Assembly: GCA_025765595.1 (NCBI GenBank)
Contig: JAIVFH010000064.1
Location: 124,001 to 188,000, forward strand
Origin: Obelidium mucronatum
Taxonomy: Eukaryota; Chytridiomycota; Chytridiomycetes; Chytridiales; Chytriomycetaceae
Direction of reading: 5' to 3'
DNA length: 64,000 nt
This document shows positions 36,158 to 46,591 of the stretch, piece after piece (within the stretch, counting starts at the first letter, position 1; each line of letters begins with the position of its first letter). A model generated the notes under the pieces. That model searched no databases, was not told the origin of the DNA, and saw only the letters and a list, made by a program, of their open reading frames with translations. The translations under genes were made by a program, and so were the position numbers.

Positions 36158-37189
36158 ATGACGAATGAACACTTTGTGATGCAGGAATCAAATGTGTTGT
36201 ACCGTGTCGATATTCTGCAGCATCTTTTGATGCATCTACCACTGGCGAGTCATCTAGCTTCTTCGGCAAGCCTGCCGCCATCTGTTCTAGGCAGTCATGC
36301 GATTGTCTTTGTACATGCTAAGAGTAAACAATGAAGGAATGACCGAAACTGGAGGCAACGAGTGGGACTTGGATCTGTTGGAAACTGTGTTCATCAAACG
36401 AATTACTACAATGTCTCTTCCATGTTTCACCGAGTCCCACTTTATATACTTGCCATCCACCTTTTCTTCATCAACTTCAACTTGTACTTCAGTGAAAGGA
36501 ATCAAACTCTCTGTTGTACCGATCCTGTCCAATCACCAAACAATAATAGGATTCAATGTGTTTCCAAAGTTGTCTGCCGAATACATTATACCTCTATCCA
36601 GCGCGTATTCACGGATAAGCGAAGCAGTGAAAGCCCGACGCGCTGATTGCTCGCGAGTTCAAATCGTTTTGAAGCGAGATCCATTGTTTAATGGGATTCA
36701 CGCCAATCTATCTCTTCCACGCACTGTATACATGGCATACTTTGGTGCCGATCCTCCACCAGTTCGAAAAACACTTGGCCATCCGATTGGTGTGAAGCAG
36801 GTAAAAGTTTTTGTTTCACCACCACTGGAAAATGAACAACTGAAATAATATCTTTATGCCCAAACCAGATTCTTGGAAAGTTTCTAGAAAACCCAGATCT
36901 TGCTGTTCAGCTCATGTTCAGAGGAGGCAGTTCATGGTTTCTTGAAGAGAGCATGTCCAGAGTCGAAAGGGATGAAGATCGGATCAGCTATACTGTCTGC
37001 AATATCCCTATTTTGAATGCGATGGTGTACAAGCATGGATCGTCGACTGAGGCATCCGTTGCATTGAGCTCAAGCGCCTCCCTCCGCGCCACCTGTGGCT
37101 GGGTGTGTGACCTGTGGACGCGCATCGAGAGCGAGAGTGACGCGTCGCTCGTGCATGACGACATGTGGCTGAAGGCAGCAAAGCGGTAA
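36158..37189 (+). CDS. Hypothetical protein of unknown family
   Basis: A frame from ATG 36158 (MTNEHFVMQESNVLYRVDIL) leads, after a frame change near 36300, into WDLDLLETVFIKRI and IVLKRDPLFNGIHANLSLP, then GHPIGVKQ. An intron of about 70 nt (near 36800-36868) splices to ILGKFLENPDLAVQLMFRGG, and the protein ends at 37189 (HDDMWLKAAKR). No signal peptide or TM is visible. The second half has a good coding texture; the first 50 residues are less certain. It is divergent from the disordered-protein gene with a spacer of about 100 bp. I recognise no family. Confidence 0.5.
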
Positions 37190-37829
37190 ATTGCAATAAA
37201 AATCAAAGAAATGCTTGTGTTGATATTGCGCGTTTTATCCCAATTTGGATTTCTCCGGTCGAAAAAAAATCTTTATTTCCTCCGCCGACACAGGAAACAT
37301 CACAAAGAGACCTTCCCAGCACGGTTCTGCAGCGTCATACTTCTCTAAACAACTCTAACTACAATCTCCACATGCATGGAGGTCGAAAAAGTTCTCAAAG
37401 GCAACGTTTCCTTGCACTTTGACACACCTGAGTCAACCATCGCTAATTGGATCAACCAGTACGCAGATAGCAATAAATAAAACACTATAATTTACATTTC
37501 AGGCGTGAAAACCGTGCATTTCCTTGTTGAAGCCGTCGTAGCTGCTAACCCTGCTGAGATAGTTCCAAATACTGGTTAGTATATCTCAATTTGCGAAGGG
37601 AAGGGTTGTTTTGCTTCAGATATGGTTGACAGAACATGGAGAGCATCATTCTGGAGATCGACCTGTGATCTAACTGAGTAGATAACAGCCTGGGAACGTC
37701 CTCTACCTCCATGCCTACGTCTGCAAGTACGATTTTTCGATTGCCGTTGGTTTTGAGGCGATCCGATGATTGGCTCTGTAGTTATCGTGGCCCGGCGGAC
37801 GAACGTGTGTTTTCAATTTTCGATCGAAT
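37190..37829. other. Intergenic region with a possible small exon and missing 5' end of the GH18 gene
   Basis: A short open frame at about 37377 (MEVEKVLKGNVSLHFD...) ends within 40 codons. A GT...CAG pair (about 37459-37502) leads into a second short open stretch. No complete gene can be assembled. The true start of the downstream GH18 gene must lie here, because no in-frame ATG precedes its coding region after a stop at about 37779. Confidence 0.4.
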
Positions 37830-38958
37830 TTGACCGGAGAAATCCAATTTTGGACTGAACTCGCAATACTTGAAGCCATCCTTCTTGCCCTGCTTGGCGC
37901 CGCCACCGCCCGCACGCGCCCACCCCTCCCGGCGCGCATCGTCCTCGGCTACGCGTCGTGGAACCAATGCGACGAGGCGCTGCTCGACGCCGTGCGCCGC
38001 GGGGTCAACGTGCTCGTGTGGTTCTCGATCGACGTCGCGAACGGCACAGTGACGCGCGGCCCGGACGCCGCCTGCGTCCGAGACGCCGTCGCGCGGCTGG
38101 ACAGCGACGGCTTCGGCGGCGTCGTCCATCTGATTTCAATCGGCGGCTGGAACGCGAAACACTTCGACGCCGGCACAGACCCGCACGCCGCGTACAGCGT
38201 CTGGCGCAAGTGGAACAGCGAGATCGTCGCTGGTCCGGGCTTTCCCTCGGGCTTCCACGGCTTCGACTGGGACCTCGAGGGGAACGACGACCCCGCTGCC
38301 CCCACAACCTCGTTCACCATCGAATGCATCCACGCGATGGGAATCATGAGCCTGCTCGCGAAAGCAGACGGCTACTACGTCACAATGGCTCCCGCACAGT
38401 CGTACATGGCCCCTTGGACGTCAGAAGTGTCGCTGAGTCTCCAGCTAAAAGACCCAGACTGGGAACGCTCGATCCCGGGTTTAAACTTTGCATACCACGG
38501 CCGCAATTCATATGCCTATCTTTGGGCTTTATACGAAAACGCGTTTGATTTGGTGATTGTCCAGCTATATGAAGGGTATTCCCACTACTCTCCACTCGAT
38601 TCGGTTTGGCAGATTAGACCCTGCCAATGCAGTCGCTGCTTCTATTCGCGAGCTTCTCACGCCGTGGAAGATATCTCTAGGAGAGAACCCTGATTCCGAC
38701 ACCTTGACTGTTCGTATAAAGCCTTCACAACTCATAGTAGGACTTGCAAATGGGTGGGCAGACAATCAAAAGTTTTTGTTTGTAGAAAAGAATAGTCTAC
38801 GTGACGCGTGGAGACAGACTGGTGGTCAATTTCGTGGATTTGGGTTTTGGACAATTGCGGAAGAAGGGACACGGCAGCATGGCCGAGAACCTATTTATTT
38901 GGCCAAGGAGCTCAAAGATATCATGAGTGAACGCGTGATTGATAATGAACTTCGATAA
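37830..38958 (+). CDS. GH18 chitinase-like protein, 5' end unresolved
   Basis: A hydrophobic leader (LAILEAILLALLGAATA) precedes VLGYASWNQCDEALLDA. HLISIGGWNAKHFD (the GH18 SxGGW strand) and GFHGFDWDLEGND (the DxDxE catalytic strand, Glu acid/base present) follow, then VTMAPAQSYMAP and FDLVIVQLYEGYS (barrel strands) and, after a frame break near 38610, RGFGFWTIAEEG, ending at 38958. The likely role is hydrolysis or binding of chitin or related glycans. The first half is markedly GC-rich (37870-38340), unlike the AT-rich 3' third. The reading frame has no ATG, so a 5' exon is missing. The 3' 250 bp is the first unit of a tandem amplification. Confidence 0.75.
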
Positions 38959-39801
38959 TGTATCATAAACCTCCTTTGTATTACTTTTATGTTTTCAAAC
39001 AGCCCCACAGCTTGACTGTTCGAATAAAGCCTTCACAACTCATAGTAGGACTTGCAAATGGGTGGGCAGACAATCAAAAGTTTTTATTTGTAGACAAGAA
39101 TAGTCTGCGTGACGTGTGGAGACAGACTGGTGGTCGATTTCGTGGATTTGGGTTTTGGAAAATTGCGGAAGAAGGGACACGGCAGCATGGCCGAGAACCT
39201 ATTTATTTGGCCAAGGAGCTCAAAGATATCATGAGTGAACGCGTGATTGATAATGAACTTCGATAATGTATTATAAACCTCCTTTGTATTACTTTTTTGT
39301 TTTCAAACATACCCCACTGCTTGACTGTTCGTATCAAGCCTTCACAACTCATAGTAGGACTTGCAAATGGGTGGGCAGACAATCAAAAGTTTTTTGTTTG
39401 TAGCCAAGAATAGTCTACGTGACGCGTGTAGGCAGACTGGTACACGGAAGCATGGCCGAGAACCTATTTATTTGGCCAAGGAGCTCAAAGATATCATGAG
39501 TGAACGCGTGATTGATAATGAACTTCGATAATGTATTATAAACCTCCTTTGTATTACTTTTTTGTTTTCAAACATACCCCACTGCTTGACTGTTCGTATC
39601 AAGCCTTCACAACTCATAGTAGGACTTGCAAATGGGTGGGCAGACAATCAAAAGTTTTTTGTTTGTAGCCAAGAATAGTCTACGTGACGCGTGTAGGCAG
39701 ACTGGTACACGGAAGCATGGCCGAGAACCTATTTATTTGGCCAAGGAGCTCAAAGATATTATGAGTGAACGCGTGATTGATAATGAACTTCGATAATGTA
39801 T
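38704..39801. repeat. Fourfold tandem repeat of the 3' end of the GH18 gene
   Basis: Units start with TTGACTGTTCG at 38704, 39012, 39321 and about 39596, and end AACTTCGATAATGTAT. Periods are about 308, 309 and 275 bp. Unit 1 is the genuine gene end. Unit 2 keeps an open frame (stop at 39266) including GFGFWKIAEEG. Units 3 and 4 are nearly identical to each other, share an internal deletion that removes that segment, and have an extra T. So unit 3 or 4 was copied from the other after the deletion. Confidence 0.92.
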
Positions 39802-39835
39802 TTGAAATCTTCATTTTTACAAAAGAGAAATAGCC

Positions 39836-42292
39836 TCACAAGCAAAACGCATCATTGACAACATCCTGAATGCTGATCCTCGCCCTCGGATCAATCTTCA
39901 GCATCCCTTGCACCAGGCTCGTAGGGAAAACGGTACTGCCTCCAGTATTTAGTGGGAAATCACCACCACCACCGCCAGCTCTCACAACGGTTTGGTAATT
40001 CAAATTACCAAACGCCATATGATCCATTGACGCCTGGAACACCCCCGCCACCCCAAACAGCCGACACAGCATCACCCCAAGGGCAAACACATCCGCCGCC
40101 CGTCCATCCCTCACACCCACAAACCCCGCCAGAAACTCTGGCGCCGAAAAGTTGGGCGTCCCATACCGCGCCATCACCTCCCCAGGGAAATGGATGTTCC
40201 CCATATCAGTCAGAACCAACTCCAACCCCGAACCTACTGTCCTCACCAAAAAGTTCTCGGGCTTCACATCCCCATGTGAAAACCCAAGCCCATGCATGGC
40301 AAGGACACCCTCCACACACTGCTTAAACAGCGCCCGAATCATTGCCACAGGCAACATCCCCTGATGTCCCCGTCCGGCATGACTCATCCCGCAAGTCATA
40401 CAGCACCGTGCACAAGTCCCCAGAATTCGCCCCATTCGGGATGCACACGCTCTGCAACGTCACGGGGTCCACGTATCTAAACGCACCTCCACTCAAACCC
40501 GCATTAGAACCCCCCAAACAGCTCCATCACTACATAAAAGTGACACTCATCCTCCCAGAACCTTTCACTTTGACAAGATTCACTGACCCCATCAACTCCG
40601 TCAATTCAACAAGCCCTTGGATTTCCCTGGGTAACCGGCTTGTACTCGCCGGCCCGCACCCGTTCTTGTTGATGATTTTAATGGCGACTGGCTTCCCCGT
40701 GCCTAGTGACATGGCTGCAACGGCTACCCCGTTGGCGCCGTACCCCATCATGGCTTCAATGGTGTATTCCTTGTCGCCGCCAAACATGTGGGCGCTGTGT
40801 TTAAGGGCAGATGCCACTTCTCGTTGAGCGCGTAGCTCCAACGGACAGATTGGCAGTGTTGTCGGGGGACTCTGTGGCGCCACAACCACAAACGGTGTCA
40901 GAACGGGAGTTTGGGCAGGGCGGTTGTTGTTGACAAGGCGGCAATAGGCCAGGTGGCAGACTTGGTGTCATTTGAGGAGGTAATGACAACCCGGGCGGCA
41001 GTAAGACTACTTGACAAAGCGGAGTTGCGGCAGGCGGGGGATGTTGACAAGGCGGCAATAAGCCAGGCGGGAGGCTGGGTGCCATTTGAGGCGGCGATGT
41101 AAACCCAAGCGGCGACAAGATTAGCTTGACGATGCGTCTTGGGAGCAAGACCAGGAGGTGGCATGGTTGGCTGGAGTAAATGCGGTTTTGGCGCATTAGG
41201 TGCGAGAACAGGAGGGGGCAGTAGTCGGAGCAGAGATGGCGATAGAGGCAGTTGACATTTTTGGAGGCCAGGAGGGGTTGGGATTTCATTCTTGTGGGCA
41301 CGGGGACAGGGAGATTTGGAAATGGAATCAACTCGTATCATTATAGTAGATACAATAGTTCCTGTTAATGTTGCTGTTGCTGATAGCGGCAGTAATTCAG
41401 AGAATCCGGTTTTCGGCAAACATGAGATATTACCGAGAGCTGACTGTAGCAGCAGCAGCGCCTGCGAATCTTGTGAAATCGACTGAAAGTAATGCGGCGG
41501 TTTGTATAGAACAACATCTTTTGATGGTTTAGGAGGCTTCAGAGGAGCAAGTCGGCAAGTGAAGGGCGGGTTGGTGCAGGAAATCTTGATGATGATGGGG
41601 ATAGAGAATTCCGCTATCCACCAGGGGAAATCAACTCCAACACACGGTTTTGTAGACACCGTCAGGTTGTTATACGTATGGGCCAGTCTAAAACGCTGGA
41701 AAAGCTCCTTCTTTAAGGCTAGTGGAATGATGAGACGATGAGTGGATACTTCTTTCTTTGAGGCCAGTGGAGCAACGGCAGTACGATGAATGACTTCTTT
41801 GGCGGGCTTTGCGCTTGCGATTTCAACTGTTGTCGTCTAAAAAAACAATTTAAGTTAAATATAAAACGGTAGCAGTCGAATAATTCAAACCTTTTCGATT
41901 TGAAGCTGCTCATCTTCAGCATCAATCAGTTCGTCAATGTCTTTCATGGTCAGGTCAAAGTCGAGAACTTCAGCAAGCGGCGACCGAGGGCATAACGCTG
42001 AAGCATTGGTAGTACTGAGTGATAATAAACTGTGTGGAACTTGACGTTGCTGAAAAAAAAAATGATGAACCGGGGAATAAGTTTGGTTGATGTCAATCAC
42101 CAACACAAAAAAAAAAAAAAAAACCAAATGAGCAACGAAAAAAACACATACTTGAGATTTCGTGGACCCGAGTTTTCGAATCAACTCATGAAAGTTCACT
42201 CTGGAATACGTAAGCGGCTCACTGTATAGCGCGTTGCAAAAGTCATTCATAGGGTCGTCATCTTCACTGCACGCAGAGAGGGATTGTCCCAT
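39836..42292 (-). CDS. Atypical protein kinase with predicted N-myristoylation and proline-rich linker
   Basis: The start MGQSLSAC at 42292 fits an N-myristoylation site (Gly2, Ser6) with a nearby palmitoylatable Cys. Two introns follow an acidic N-terminal part (MKDIDELIDAEDEQLQIEK), then a Pro-rich linker built on an imperfect duplicated unit (SLPPGLLPPCQ twice), then a kinase domain: MGYGANGVAVAA loop, VAIKIINK, FYVVMELFGG, HGDVKPENFLV and LTDMGNIHFPGE, with APEFLAGF, ending at 39836. The catalytic Lys, Asp and Asn are kept, but HRD is HGD and DFG is DMG. Frame breaks near 40370, 40510, 40560 and 40890 lie mainly in G/C runs. A copy of the C-lobe lies at 25330. The substrate is unknown; membrane association is inferred. 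Confidence 0.7.
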
Positions 42293-43740
42293 TTAGAAAT
42301 ACAGCTGCATGTTTTTTTTTGTTGTTGTTGTAAGTTAATACGCGTGAAAATCTTTCAGTCAATAGTGGGGAATAAAATGGGGAAGTGTTGGAGGGGCGAT
42401 ACAACAACCGAAAGAGAAACCCCTGAAAACAATACAATACAAAGACAGCTGAATAACTGCTGAAGTATTTCTACTACATTTGGGTGAAAGGAGAAAAAAA
42501 AGGACCGCCCAAATCAAAGAGTTGGTGGAAACACCAGCAAACATCAACGCCAACTCCCACATCTCCCACAAAATACAAGCGCGACTTGCCAACCCACAAA
42601 AAAGGAAAGAGCCAACAGCTAAGGGAAAAACAACGTACCAAAGCGCTTGTTATCACTGAGAGAAAGAGAGAGCAGTTCTTCTCTTGGACTTTTCAGTTTC
42701 CAACAGAGATTTCCCAAAACCCCCCACCCTCGCGCGAGACAAAACGACACGGAAAAATCAGCGAACAATGAAGGAAGTATTCTCATGTTTTTTTTTTTCC
42801 CTCGTGTTGACTGAGCTGAAGGTGACGGTGGTACGCCCACTTGAACCAAAACAACAATATAGGAATTCACTAATCCTAGCAGCAGGAACTAGCTCGCGTC
42901 AAAATTCAGCGTATGGTCGCATTTAGAGCCCGCAAAGACTTTTCCAGACGAGACAGAGCTTGCAGACGCCATGCCGTGGAATAGCCCTGAGTGAGCCCTC
43001 CACCCATATCCCTCCAACCTCAACGACGCAAAAGTCCCAGCAATACCGTCATAGACATACATATTCATTTAGAATTACAGTCGGTATTAATCACGGCGAT
43101 TTTTCTATTCAAAGGATACTGCCCGAAAAATTGGCATAATCGTCTCAGTCCGAAATAAGGCCCCACACAACTTTTCGCTATGTATTACATCAAAACGATT
43201 CATGATTCGCAGAGATGCATAAATAATCCGAAACCAGGGCGGGCTGAATTCAAATGCGAATTTTTTTTGTCAAGTGCCGATGGGCACTTTCACGCAGCTC
43301 CACTCTAATGGATACGATCGCATCGATTCATTTGACGACTATGACGGGGGTTTTTTTTTTGGATTTTCGATGTTGCTAAATATGGGGCAAATCACTTTGC
43401 TGCGGATTTTGTGTCGTTTGACTGCTGGGACTGGCAGTTTCGATGAACTGTTTGAGCTGCGGTTGTTCTTTTCGCTCTATATACTTTGACAGGAATTTGG
43501 GCTACATTGATGGCTTTGGTGGCGGGTACTGTTGTGTATGTTCTATTTTTTTTTGCATTATTTCTTGTTCATTTATTTTATTGACACTATATTTATCGCG
43601 ACTAAATTATAAATACTCTGATCATATTCTCTTATATATTCTTAGCGACTATCTTCTTGGGTTTGCAAAAAAAAAAAAAAAAAGGAAAAAGAAAATATAG
43701 AAGGATTAGGAACAAGTAGGGGCCAGATGCGACGCTAAGG
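42293..43740. other. Long intergenic region without a supportable gene
   Basis: About 1.45 kb of AT-rich sequence with A/T runs. One basic, low-complexity open frame (42484-42771) and some short hydrophobic frames near 43440-43680 have no conserved pattern or splice context. It is the longest gene-free stretch of the window. Confidence 0.5.
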
Positions 43741-43744
43741 GCTT

Positions 43745-43774
43745 GGGGGTTAGGGTTAGAACCCTAACAACCCC
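43745..43774. promoter_or_regulatory. Telomere-repeat-like palindrome just upstream of a Cys-rich gene
   Basis: Two TTAGGG-type units meet two CCCTAA-type units head to head: TTAGGGTT-AG-AACCCTAA, flanked by GGGG and CCCC. It ends 6 bp before the ATG at 43781. Such telo-box sequences bind TBF1/TRF-like factors in fungi and plants. A regulatory role is inferred; a relic of telomeric insertion is the alternative. Confidence 0.5.
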
Positions 43775-43780
43775 ACCAAA

Positions 43781-44307
43781 ATGCCGTCCACCTGCGACTC
43801 GTTCCAAAGCAGCAATGAATGCCGTGCTCAATGCATCAACTGCTACGGCGCAGCAGGCGCTTGCAGCATCTCTGAAAACCACTGCACTTTTGACTGCGCC
43901 GCTGGTACTTCTTGGCAATGTGGCCCTCTGCCGTCGAAGTGCCGTCTTCCTGCATTCAATTGTACCCAAACTCTATCGATTGCCAGCTGGCTTGCTCCAA
44001 ATGCCCTACCATTAAAAGCTCAGGCTGTGTTCCCTTCAGTCAGAATCTGTCATGCGATCCTGCTTCTCAGACCGCGATTTGTAGTCGAGTGGGACCTGTC
44101 ACTCAGAACACAACACTTAAATTTTCAGACTTGAATCCCTTGGCTTTGCCACTTGTAACATTGGCGCCTGTTGAATCGTCGACGACTACTACGGCAAAGT
44201 CTCTCCAGACCGTTTCCATTGAAACCAAGTCTCCACAAACATCTTCTGGAACTCCAAGTGGCGGAATTTTATTGTTGACTCTCTTTGCATGGGCGATATT
44301 CCAATGA
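43781..44307 (+). CDS. Small cysteine-rich protein with C-terminal hydrophobic anchor, paralogue 1
   Basis: The frame from ATG 43781 (MPSTCDSFQSSNECRAQCIN) carries a Cys pattern C-x8-C-x3-C-x2-C, repeated as C-x9-C-x3-C-x2-C (DCQLACSKC). Between them is a further Cys cluster. A Ser/Thr-rich stalk and a terminal hydrophobic stretch (GGILLLTLFAWAIFQ) look like a GPI-anchor signal or tail anchor. One frame break lies in GGCCC near 43925. No signal peptide follows this ATG, so an upstream exon may be missing. It is clearly paralogous to the gene at 45942 (shared CQLACS[KR]C, ADLNPLGLP-like block, hydrophobic end). A wall or surface protein is inferred; the Cys spacing does not match CFEM. Confidence 0.65.
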
Positions 44308-44328
44308 AAAAAAAGATGTGATGTTCTT

Positions 44329-45671
44329 TTACTGCTTGTTTTTCATAACTTCGTAGACAATAAAAATGATTAAAATCAATACCAGAATCGAAACAACAGC
44401 AAAGATTTTCCATTGAGTCGCTCGCGCATTTGCAGCGTGTCCTGTTGCAATATGGACTTCGTGGATTCCTTTTTCCATATAGTCTACAGCGTTACCGACA
44501 TTGGATTCTGTAACGTCGATCATTTCTTGTTGCGACTTCCAAAAAAAATGATAAAAAAAGTTTGAAAAAGTAGCGACAAAAGAATTACGAAACTCACGTT
44601 TATAAGAGCATGCAATTCCGTCATGATGGATGCAAGTTCATTGAGAGACTGGAGAAGTGTAACCAACTCGTTCTGGCGAGATTCGACTTCTCTCAAGATT
44701 TGTCGATTTGCTGTTAGAGCATCGCTGAAGACGCTTGTTTGGCCCAATTGAATTGCTGCAGAATAGAGAATTCAAAAAAAAAAAAAAACTTGAATACAAA
44801 AAAAAGCGCTCTGTTAAAGTCTCTTACCATTCTCAATTTCAGTTTCAGTTGCTTCGGGATTCACAATTCTGTATTGCCGAGCAAACTCTGTTTTGGTGAA
44901 CGTTTGAGTCTCTTTTTGAACATCCATATAGGATTGAGTCAAAGATCGCAGTCTGGCAAGGAGATTTTGGTGTACTCTCTTTCGTTCAATTTTATCACCG
45001 CGTTGAGATTGAAGAAGCATCTTGAGTCCATCACGAGAAAAAGACGTGAGGCACTCCACTTCACTTCTAATCGAGTTCATGCCGTTCGTGATATCTGATA
45101 TAGTTGTAGGATGTTCAAGTTGTACTTTTGTGTTTTGATGACATTGCTTTTCAGGAACTCACTTTCGACCTTGGCGATATCGGTTTCGTTTTGAAGCGCC
45201 TTTAGAAACTGCTTCAAATGATAGATTCCGTTTTCAATTCTTGTAAGATAGCCCTCTATCGCTTGACTCTGTCTGTTGAACGTGGCCATGTCCTCAGCCC
45301 TGACGAGGAGGACAGTGTCTTGTTGAAAGCCGGCCCGATGATGGACAGCACTCTCTGGGCCCGTTGTAAATGCATTCGATTCTTCAATTGGTTTGTATTC
45401 GTAGTTTCTGCTTGGATTGCTCTGTGAATTCAATGTTAGGTTCAGTCGTGTGTCTCTTTGGCATGCTTCTGAGAACATGTATATCAGCACACACCTTGTT
45501 GAAAGCATCTGTTCTGTCGCGGGGGGCCACTAAATGAATGCGATGGTTAGTGCATGCGGTATGGACGTGGGGAGAGTCTACTTTTAACTTGATTCCAAAG
45601 TTCGACTGTGAGTGAGCCTTGAACCCAAAAAAAAAAAGAATGGGCGATAATGGGAAAAATATGTCGATCAT
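44329..45671 (-). CDS. Syntaxin (Qa-SNARE), plasma-membrane or endosomal type
   Basis: The N-terminal three-helix domain (RIENGIYHLKQFLKALQNET, LLARLRSLTQSYMDVQKET) leads to the SNARE motif: LASIMTELHALIN joined across an intron to SQQEMIDVTESNVGNAVDYM. The zero-layer Gln lies in the SQ pair, as in Qa-SNAREs. A C-terminal TM anchor follows (FAVVSILVLILIIFIVYEVM), with the stop at 44329. It forms four-helix SNARE bundles to fuse vesicles with the target membrane. Introns of about 70 nt were read at four places; one restores NKSNPSRNYEYKP. The extreme N-terminus is unresolved: the first coding exon probably ends near 45570 and its ATG is not certain. It lies between two Cys-rich paralogues on the opposite strand. 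Confidence 0.88.
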
Positions 45672-45941
45672 AGATTCAAATAATCAAATTACTGCGTTGT
45701 TTACAGTTCGACACGTGCAAGGACTCTAACAGCTTGGCTTCAAACTCGAAGTGATTGTTTTAGTGAGAAAAAAAGCTAGTATCTCGTGCTCAAAGCGCGG
45801 TTCCTTCTTCGTCGACAATTTCACAGAGCCGAGAGGCGCAATGAAAGCTTCCAAGAAAAGAAGCGAAAAGCAGGGTTCGCAACCGTTGGTTCGGCTTGTG
45901 TCAAGTGGGGAAAGTGGGATTAAATTTAATTTGTTCCAAAA

Positions 45942-46517
45942 ATGGCCACCCTCCCCCCCGCCTGTGCCGCCTTTCCCGGCAGCAGCGACTGCATCGGCTC
46001 CTGCCAGCGCTGCTTCAAGTCCGGCGGTCCGTGCGAAGCGTCGGCGAACCACTGCCGCTTCGAGTGCGACAAGAGCGGCGCCGCCCTTTGCGCCCCGGCA
46101 GCCCTCGAGGTCTCCCCGCAGTGCGCCGAGCAATTCCCAGAGGCGCCAAGCTGCCAGCTCGCGTGTTCGCGCTGCTCTTCCCCGAGCATCAACGAAATCC
46201 TGGTCTCGAAATTAACCGCCTGCGACACTGCTGCCAGAATGGCCGTCTGCAGCAGCAGCATGATGGGCGGCGCGCCAGTCAGGAACGCGACGATTGCTTT
46301 CGCCGATTTGAATCCGCTTGGCTTGCCCGTGATTGCAGGCGTCGATTCACTTCCAACAATGGTGCTGCCAACGGCTCAACCAACGGGAATTCCCGTTCTT
46401 GTCACCGCAACAGCCGTCACCTCCATAAAGAGTATCACCTCCATAAAGAGTAACGCGAATATTCATCCCTTTTCTTTTCTTTTGGTTGCAGCTTTGTTCT
46501 TTTTTCGGAAACTTTGA
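45942..46517 (+). CDS. Small cysteine-rich protein with C-terminal hydrophobic anchor, paralogue 2
   Basis: This is a single open frame from ATG 45942 (MATLPPACAAFPGSSDC) to 46517, about 191 aa. It repeats the Cys pattern of the gene at 43781: C-x8-C-x3-C-x2-C near the start and C-x9-C-x3-C-x2-C as CAEQF...CQLACSRC. The middle shares ADLNPLGLPVI. A Thr/Pro stalk and a hydrophobic end (FSFLLVAALFFFRKL) suggest GPI or tail anchoring. The first half is strongly GC-rich compared with paralogue 1, although the protein pattern is kept. No N-terminal signal is visible from this ATG. The duplicate pair flanks the syntaxin gene. A cell-surface role is inferred only. Confidence 0.7.
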   Translation: MATLPPACAAFPGSSDCIGSCQRCFKSGGPCEASANHCRFECDKSGAALCAPAALEVSPQCAEQFPEAPSCQLACSRCSSPSINEILVSKLTACDTAARMAVCSSSMMGGAPVRNATIAFADLNPLGLPVIAGVDSLPTMVLPTAQPTGIPVLVTATAVTSIKSITSIKSNANIHPFSFLLVAALFFFRKL

Positions 46518-46591
46518 ATAAATACCAAATTGGAATCACTGTTATGTTATCTTCACATAGAACGAAAACAAGCCGCGAAAAAAATAACCGT

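Noticed and set aside
42484..42771. Basic 95-codon open frame in the long intergenic region
   Set aside because: It has A-rich biased composition, no conserved motif and no splice or promoter context.
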